From the IMG/VR virus record IMGVR_UViG_3300010883_000137, positions 1 to 37,595 of that record: a stretch of DNA of 37,595 nucleotides; one strand, written 5' to 3'. Within the stretch, counting starts at the first letter, position 1. Each line of letters begins with the position of its first letter. Made by a program: the position numbers and the translations under genes. The notes under the pieces were generated by a model that ran no database searches, had not been told where the DNA came from, and saw nothing but the letters and a program-made list of their open reading frames with translations. Below are positions 32,477 through 37,595 of this stretch, in pieces. Origin of the DNA: a virus.

Positions 32477-35400
32477 TTATGTTAAATCTACTGTCATATC
32501 TGCAGAATTTAAAATTCTGTATTTAATATTATAAAACAATGTACTATCTCCTCCTGATGGATTTTGAGCATTGCTACTAAGCACTATTTGCCCGTTTACT
32601 ATAGGTGAGTTTGATACATCTTTATAATAGTTCCAATTATCTACAAGACCCATTGTTAAAGTACCTGAAACAGAATTACCTAACACTCCTGAAGTTGAAT
32701 TACGATATTTAAAACTAGGGAATATGTTGTTTGAATAGTCAGAAGTAACAAAATTATAATGAACTCCTACTGAATCTACAACAATTATTTTATTAGCACC
32801 TGGCGCAGAAATTATTGGCACTGGGTTGGTAAACATATTTAATATTTGAGATGACATTATTTGACCTTGAATAACTCGAGTTCCATCTAACCCTAAAGTA
32901 TAATTAGGAATATTTAATATTCCATTTGAAAAACTAGAAACTCCCGACGTACCTGTGGTAGTTAAACTAGTAACTGTACCTCCGCCACTACCAGACAATC
33001 CTACTCTAACCCAAATGGCACTTCCTGCAACACCTGTTTGCGTACATACATAAATATTATCTGAAGTATATCTAATTTCTCCAATTGTTCCTGTATCTGT
33101 TAAGTTGGCAGGAGCTGTATTTAATGCTGTTAAATTTAATTGACCATTTACATTTATAGAGCCACTGATTGAAACTCCAGACGATGTTGTGTTAAGTTTT
33201 TCAACATTGTTGTGAAAAAGTTGAACGCTTCCTTCTGCATTTGCTTGAAGCATTCTCTCGTCTGTATCACTTTTAAGGCTTATTTCGTTTGCACCACTTA
33301 TTATTAAATTACCAGTTCCTATTTCTTTAATATAACTATTACTTCCATCATGATATATTGATAGATCTTCTCCATTTCCAAATGTAATAGCGCTTAAGTC
33401 TGGGAATTTAGTATAATGTAATCCGTTTTCTACAGCTAGTGACCCATCTAATCTAAAATATTCTATTGTGGCTCCAGCACCATTATCTGATTCAAAAATC
33501 ATAGAACCATTGTCGGTACCTTGTCTGAATATTAAAGTACCCGCTGTATTTATAAATAAGTTTTCCCCGCCATCTGCTGGAGCTGGATCATGATAAATTC
33601 TCATGTCATTGCCAGTCCCTAATTGAAACTGAACATTATCACCCATAATTAATGGGCCTGTCATTGTTCCTCCGCCTAACGGTAAGTAAGATGTTCCTCC
33701 ACTAGCATCTATCCAAGATGTAGTAGTTCCTGTAGAAGATAAAATTTGTCCCGATGTACCTGCGTTTCCTGCTGAATCAAAAATTTCAGCTGAAGCTTGG
33801 AATGATCCTGCTACGTTTAATTTACTTCCACTGGCAACTGAATTTGTAAACTCCAATCCTAAAGCTCTTGATCCATCTGTTGTTCCTACTCCTATATCAA
33901 ATAATGAGTCTGTGTTTCCTGCTACGTTATATCTACCTATAGAAAATTGCTGTACTTGATCTGCTATAGTTCCTTTACCTGCTGCAAAAGAATCTTCACC
34001 ACTTGCTACTGTAGCTTCACCTGTTGCTGTTGAGTTAGGTCCGCTCGCTAACGTATTATCTCCTAAAGCAGTAGAGTGATCTCCTGTTGCATCTGTTAAG
34101 TACCCCATTGCTGTAGATGCTTCTGCTGTTGACTCTGTATTTTGTCCTGAAGCAAAAGAACTTATTCCGCTAGCTATTGTAGTGTTGTTCATTGCTGCCG
34201 CCATAGCGCCGCTAGCTGTTGTTAGTTTTCCAGAAGCAAACGATGAAGCGCCACTTGCTGTAACTTGATCTCCTATTGCTATTGCTACGGTAGAAGAAGA
34301 AACTGCTGTGTTTCCTATTGCTACTCCGTAGTCGTTTGATGTCGTGCTGTCAACTCCCATTGCAAAAGAATTAACTCCTGCTGCGGTAGTCGTACGACCC
34401 ATAGCTACTGATGCGCTCCCGCTAGCAGTTGTTGTTGTACCTGCAGCAAATGAGTCTTGTGCGCTTGCAATTGTATTTGATCCTGCAGCAAATGATGAAG
34501 CTCCACTTGCCGTTGTAGTGTGTCCAGAAGCAAATGATGAAGCTGCACTTGCAATTGTAGTGTCTCCAAATGCTACAGATTGTGCCCCTTGTGCTTTAGC
34601 TACATTACCAAACGCAAATCCGTTTAGCGCCGTTCCTTCAGATAATGTTCCTCCTGTAAAAGAACTTATTCCGCCAGCTGTTGATAATGAAGAATCTCCT
34701 ATAACAAAAGATTTAAATCCAGCTGCTACAGTACTAAAACCATGAGCTGAAGAATTATCTCCCGATGCCGTAACGCCTTTACCCATTGCGTAAGCCGCAA
34801 CTCCACTTGAGGTACAGTCTGCAAATGCTACTGAAAAAGTATTACTTGCTGTAGAAGCTCCAAATGCCATAGCCCCTGATCCGGAAGCCGTACATCCCGA
34901 TCCTATTGCTACTGCATTTAGTCCGCTTACCGTATGTGTTAATCCTAATGCTATTCCATTACTACCAGAAGTTAAAACATTGTCTTTACCTATAATAGTA
35001 CAACTGCTACCTGTAGATGAATTATTTGCGCCAAATATAAAATTATAAGTTTGACTTGCTGATGTTGTAATTCCTGATCCTGCTAAAAAATTTAATGTTC
35101 CTACATCAGTAATGTTAGCTAAATCAAATGCTCTAATTGTGTTGTTAGTTAAATTTACTTCAAATCCAGCTACTCCGCCTGATCCGAATTTTATATTGTT
35201 TACAGAACTTGTTGATTGCGATATAAGCGAATTACCTAAAGTTGTTGAAGCTCCACTACCCGTCCACATAGCTAAAATATCTCCGTTTCCAGATCCACTA
35301 ACACTACCTACATTGTCATTTATCCAAGCGGTAGTTGTTCCTGTACTAGATAGTAATTGTCCAGCAGTTCCTGACGCTCCTGATGAATCTAATAATTTTC

Positions 35401-37024
35401 CCGTAGCTCTTATATCACCTGTTACGGTTAATGAACTAACGCCCCCTGTATTAATAAATCTTAATCCTGTTAATCTTGATGCATCCGAAGAACCAACTCC
35501 AATAGAAAACAATTCACCTGTTACAGATGATGAAGAATTATATTTTCCTATTACAGTTTGATACATTGATGAGCTTGTAGTTCCTAAGCCTAATGCAACA
35601 GAATAATTTTGTCCTGATACTGATGAATCTCCTACAGCAAAAGAATAATCACCTGATGCTGTGCTAGATGTTCCTAGCGATATAGCGCCTATGCCTGATG
35701 CTGCTGATAAATAACCAAAAGACAAAGAATTTGCTCCAGATGCTACTGATTGTCTACCTATTGCTAACGCGTTTAAAGCAGTAGCTTGATTAGTTTGACC
35801 TATTGCTATTGCATATGCAGATGATGCTAAGTTACTTGTTCCTATAGCATGTGTGTGATCTCCACTTGCCGTGTTATTACTACCTACAGTAAATGAGTAT
35901 ATCCCACTTGCCGTATTATTATAACCTAATGCTGTTGCGCTTGTTCCACTTGCAATTGTGTCTTTACCAAAAGCTACTGATTGAGGTCCTGAAGCTAAAA
36001 CAGTGTTTCCTGCTGCAAAAGATTCTGCTCCTGACGCAGTTGAACTAAGGCCCATTGCTGTTGCATGTAATGCGCTTGCGGTTGTGCTTTTCCCTGTTGC
36101 TAAACTGTAATTTGCAGAATTAATATTAGACTCATTTAAAGATACGCAGTTAGTAAATCCGCTTGCAGTTGTTCCTGCTAAAATAACATTACCTATATCT
36201 GTGTAAATATATCCAGCTCCCGACACTCTTGTTATAGGTGAATTTCCTAAAGTTGTTGAGCCTATCCACATAGGTATTGTGCTTGCCGTACCTGAGCCTG
36301 CCAAAATAGATGTATTGTCTACTTTTTGCCAAACTCCACTATCGCTATACACAGCCCAGTCTCCAATCTTCCAATCTGTTTCTCCGTCTAAATCTACAGA
36401 ACCTGCTACATTTACTATGTAGTAATATCCTGCAGCTACAGTTGCCAGCAATAAATCTGGATTACCTCCGTCTCCTGCTGCCCCGCCTTCCGCTTGAGTT
36501 CTTGCGTCCCAAGTACCTTGATAAGATAGTCCAGCCGCTACTTGATCCACCCATCTAATTCCTGAGAATGTTGAGGATAAAATCTGTCCAGAAGTTCCTG
36601 AATTTCCTAAATCATCTAATAATGTTGAGTTTAGTTCTAAAGTTGAGTTTGTTACAACTGCTCCGTTAAAAGTAGCAGAGCCAGTAAATGTTGCAGCTGA
36701 AGCCACTCCTAAAGTATTATTTAAAAGTGTCGCCCCAGTTACAGTTAGTTGACTTGCAAACGATACCGCTCCACTTACGCTTAATGTGCTACTTATTGTT
36801 TGCACACCTACTAAAGTAATGTTTCCGGTAAGGTTTATATTGTTTGTCGCAGTATTTCCAGCTGCTAATACTTCTGCTAAAGTATTATCTGGATCTAACA
36901 TAGCAATGCTAAGCGCCGTACATGTTTTAGTTGCTAGATAATTATCTGCATCTGTTAAAACTAAATAGTCTGCTGCTGCAGGTACTATATTTCCGTATGC
37001 GCTAGTATTACTAATTTTACTCAT
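32477..37024 (-). CDS. Tail fibre with YadA/Hep_Hag-type repeats (1515 aa)
   Basis: Long trimeric-type fibre, expected to contact the host surface. The N-terminus (MSKISNTSAYGNIVPAAADY, then a KTCTALS segment) probably anchors it to the virion. Two repeat blocks (residues about 305-495 and 673-1032) consist of near-14-residue units AxGxxTxASGxxSxA, the pattern of YadA-like adhesin heads. Each block is followed by a related stretch with IGVG, then GTxGQxLSSTG and a Trp. Residues about 1110-1290 carry IYHDG-type repeats common in marine phage fibres. The C-terminal 140 residues (IISAPGANKIIVVDS onward) form a distinct tip domain. It lacks an S74 chaperone at its own end; that domain sits in a separate gene upstream. 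Confidence 0.8.
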   Translation of the reverse strand: MSKISNTSAYGNIVPAAADYLVLTDADNYLATKTCTALSIAMLDPDNTLAEVLAAGNTATNNINLTGNITLVGVQTISSTLSVSGAVSFASQLTVTGATLLNNTLGVASAATFTGSATFNGAVVTNSTLELNSTLLDDLGNSGTSGQILSSTFSGIRWVDQVAAGLSYQGTWDARTQAEGGAAGDGGNPDLLLATVAAGYYYIVNVAGSVDLDGETDWKIGDWAVYSDSGVWQKVDNTSILAGSGTASTIPMWIGSTTLGNSPITRVSGAGYIYTDIGNVILAGTTASGFTNCVSLNESNINSANYSLATGKSTTASALHATAMGLSSTASGAESFAAGNTVLASGPQSVAFGKDTIASGTSATALGYNNTASGIYSFTVGSNNTASGDHTHAIGTSNLASSAYAIAIGQTNQATALNALAIGRQSVASGANSLSFGYLSAASGIGAISLGTSSTASGDYSFAVGDSSVSGQNYSVALGLGTTSSSMYQTVIGKYNSSSSVTGELFSIGVGSSDASRLTGLRFINTGGVSSLTVTGDIRATGKLLDSSGASGTAGQLLSSTGTTTAWINDNVGSVSGSGNGDILAMWTGSGASTTLGNSLISQSTSSVNNIKFGSGGVAGFEVNLTNNTIRAFDLANITDVGTLNFLAGSGITTSASQTYNFIFGANNSSTGSSCTIIGKDNVLTSGSNGIALGLTHTVSGLNAVAIGSGCTASGSGAMAFGASTASNTFSVAFADCTSSGVAAYAMGKGVTASGDNSSAHGFSTVAAGFKSFVIGDSSLSTAGGISSFTGGTLSEGTALNGFAFGNVAKAQGAQSVAFGDTTIASAASSFASGHTTTASGASSFAAGSNTIASAQDSFAAGTTTTASGSASVAMGRTTTAAGVNSFAMGVDSTTSNDYGVAIGNTAVSSSTVAIAIGDQVTASGASSFASGKLTTASGAMAAAMNNTTIASGISSFASGQNTESTAEASTAMGYLTDATGDHSTALGDNTLASGPNSTATGEATVASGEDSFAAGKGTIADQVQQFSIGRYNVAGNTDSLFDIGVGTTDGSRALGLEFTNSVASGSKLNVAGSFQASAEIFDSAGNAGTSGQILSSTGTTTSWIDASGGTSYLPLGGGTMTGPLIMGDNVQFQLGTGNDMRIYHDPAPADGGENLFINTAGTLIFRQGTDNGSMIFESDNGAGATIEYFRLDGSLAVENGLHYTKFPDLSAITFGNGEDLSIYHDGSNSYIKEIGTGNLIISGANEISLKSDTDERMLQANAEGSVQLFHNNVEKLNTTSSGVSISGSINVNGQLNLTALNTAPANLTDTGTIGEIRYTSDNIYVCTQTGVAGSAIWVRVGLSGSGGGTVTSLTTTGTSGVSSFSNGILNIPNYTLGLDGTRVIQGQIMSSQILNMFTNPVPIISAPGANKIIVVDSVGVHYNFVTSDYSNNIFPSFKYRNSTSGVLGNSVSGTLTMGLVDNWNYYKDVSNSPIVNGQIVLSSNAQNPSGGDSTLFYNIKYRILNSADMTVDLT
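33929..35008 (-). repeat. Second YadA-type repeat block in the tail fibre gene
   Basis: About 25 degenerate units of some 42 bases, coding for the 14-residue motif with ASG and SFA/AxG. Codons differ between units, so the DNA is not an exact tandem repeat; protein periodicity is the clear signal. Long reverse-strand open frames here are a by-product of the repeat. Confidence 0.7.
35540..36112 (-). repeat. First YadA-type repeat block in the tail fibre gene
   Basis: About 13 degenerate 42-base units coding for the same 14-residue motif (for example TASGIYSFTVGSNN, then TASGDHTHAIGTSN). It is shorter than the second block. Confidence 0.7.
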
Positions 37025-37275
37025 TATTCTGCGATTTTAGCAGGCTCTTCAGGTTTGTCTGTAATTTCTCCACTTTCAAGGTTAATTACTACGTCAGCGC
37101 CGTATTTTGTAGTTAATTCTTTTTCTATTACAGAAAATTTTTCTTTTAACGCATCCAATCCTTTAACAATTAAAGACTGTTGATAAGCGCTATCTGCTAA
37201 AGCCATTTTACTTTTTGCAAACTCTTGGTTAATTTCTTGTAATTCTTGTAATTCTTTTTTTTCTAATGATTTCAT
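37024..37275 (-). CDS. Small coiled-coil protein (83 aa)
   Basis: An 83-residue charged helical protein (KELQELQEINQEFAKSKMAL and onward to about residue 60) with an acidic C-terminus. No family is named, but short coiled-coil proteins are common beside fibre genes. It shares one base (TAATG) with the fibre start, has a TACCTTTG box 32 bases before its ATG, and is therefore the first gene of the transcript carrying the fibre. A fibre chaperone or assembly role is possible; this is inference. Confidence 0.5.
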   Translation of the reverse strand: MKSLEKKELQELQEINQEFAKSKMALADSAYQQSLIVKGLDALKEKFSVIEKELTTKYGADVVINLESGEITDKPEEPAKIAE

Positions 37276-37306
37276 TATAATATTATTTTATGGTTATTTA
37301 TAGGTA

Positions 37307-37314
37307 CAAAGGTA
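37307..37314 (-). promoter_or_regulatory. -7 box TACCTTTG with CATTA core, fibre operon promoter
   Basis: Core CATTACCTTTGTA on the - strand in the 49-base gap between two genes. It shares the flank AAAAATA, two bases upstream of the core, with the box at 29204. It would drive the coiled-coil and tail fibre genes and perhaps continue to terminase. Confidence 0.6.
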
Positions 37315-37324
37315 ATGAATATTT

Positions 37325-37595
37325 TTAAATGTTATTTTCTAATTGTGTTATTTTGTTTTCTAATGTTTCTACTTTTTCAACTAAGTCTTTTATTGCTTTC
37401 ATTAAATATGGAACCATACCAGATGGATTAAATCCATAGTAAGGTTTTTCGTCTTCACCAAGAAACTGAGGATATGCTTCTGGGAAATTACTAACTTCGT
37501 TTTGCGCAATAAAACCTAATGTCTTATCTTCGGAAACATCTTGAGTTTTAAATCTAAATTTCTTAGGCTCTAAAGCTTTAAATTTACTTAGAGTA
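37325..37595 (-). CDS. C-terminal S74 endosialidase-type chaperone domain, 5'-truncated
   Basis: Read in the - strand from the window edge, 89 residues end at TAA 37327-37325. Only the last part of the gene is inside and no start codon is available. Segments seen: KFRFKTQDVSED, then TLGFIAQNEVSNFPEAYPQF, then FNPSGMVPYLMKAIKDLVEK, and a final leucine-zipper-like helix (KVETLENKITQLENNI). This is the pattern of the intramolecular chaperone (peptidase S74) domain that folds phage fibres and spikes and then cleaves itself off. The N-terminal part, outside the window, should be a fibre or spike. The catalytic Ser/Lys region of S74 domains lies upstream of the visible segment, so self-cleavage cannot be judged. 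Confidence 0.7.
   Translation of the reverse strand, partial: TLSKFKALEPKKFRFKTQDVSEDKTLGFIAQNEVSNFPEAYPQFLGEDEKPYYGFNPSGMVPYLMKAIKDLVEKVETLENKITQLENNI

Noticed and set aside
34344-34745. Ala/Pro/Val-rich + strand open frame of 133 codons
   Set aside because: Antisense product of the YadA-type repeat block; its regularity comes from the repeats. The same applies to 35112-35561 and 36310-36558.
33929-36112. CRISPR-like or satellite repeat array
   Set aside because: The roughly 42-base units are coding, degenerate in DNA and periodic in protein; there are no identical repeats with unique spacers.
1-37595. tRNA, integrase, lysis genes or RNA polymerase
   Set aside because: None was recognised by eye on either strand. 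A weak tRNA could be missed without a folding search.

Overview
The window is a 37.6 kb, AT-rich stretch of a tailed double-stranded DNA phage genome of podovirus type. No cellular genes, tRNA, rRNA, integrase, insertion sequence or CRISPR array were seen. Genes are tightly packed: many overlap by 1-17 bases, and the largest gene-free gap is about 86 bases. Three observations suggest a host in the Bacteroidetes, probably an aquatic flavobacterium. Short intergenic gaps carry TAnnTTTG boxes (the -7 element of Bacteroidetes promoters), leaders are A/T-rich with few Shine-Dalgarno matches, and several virion proteins resemble those of flavobacterial and crAss-like phages. That resemblance is from memory and was not searched.

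Left arm (1-5062, + strand): end of a replication and DNA-processing operon. In order it holds a primase-associated helicase cut by the window edge, a small unknown protein, a SNF2-type helicase, an 80-residue VRR-NUC nuclease, four small unknown proteins (one possibly helix-turn-helix), and a calcineurin-like metallophosphoesterase. The operon meets the structural genes head-on; the two convergent stop codons share the bases TTAA and no terminator lies between them.

Right arm (5059-37595, - strand, read right to left): the virion module. It begins outside the window with a protein ending in an endosialidase-type (S74) chaperone domain. Next come a small coiled-coil protein, a 1515-residue tail fibre with two blocks of YadA/Hep_Hag-type repeats, a small unknown protein, a possible tandem GroES-like protein, a putative small terminase, the large terminase, portal, scaffold, major capsid protein, an unknown protein, a small head-decoration candidate, two ring/adaptor proteins, a 1614-residue tail nozzle (muzzle), two proteins that look like detached nozzle pieces, a cupin-like protein, and three internal (ejection) virion proteins of 300, 567 and 2212 residues. 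This order parallels T7 genes 11 to 16.

Regulation: six TAnnTTTG boxes precede groups of late genes, and three of them share a longer core, CATTAMCTTTGYA. Two intrinsic terminators, after the major capsid gene and after the decoration candidate, divide the late strand into expression units. Lysis genes and an RNA polymerase are not in this window.
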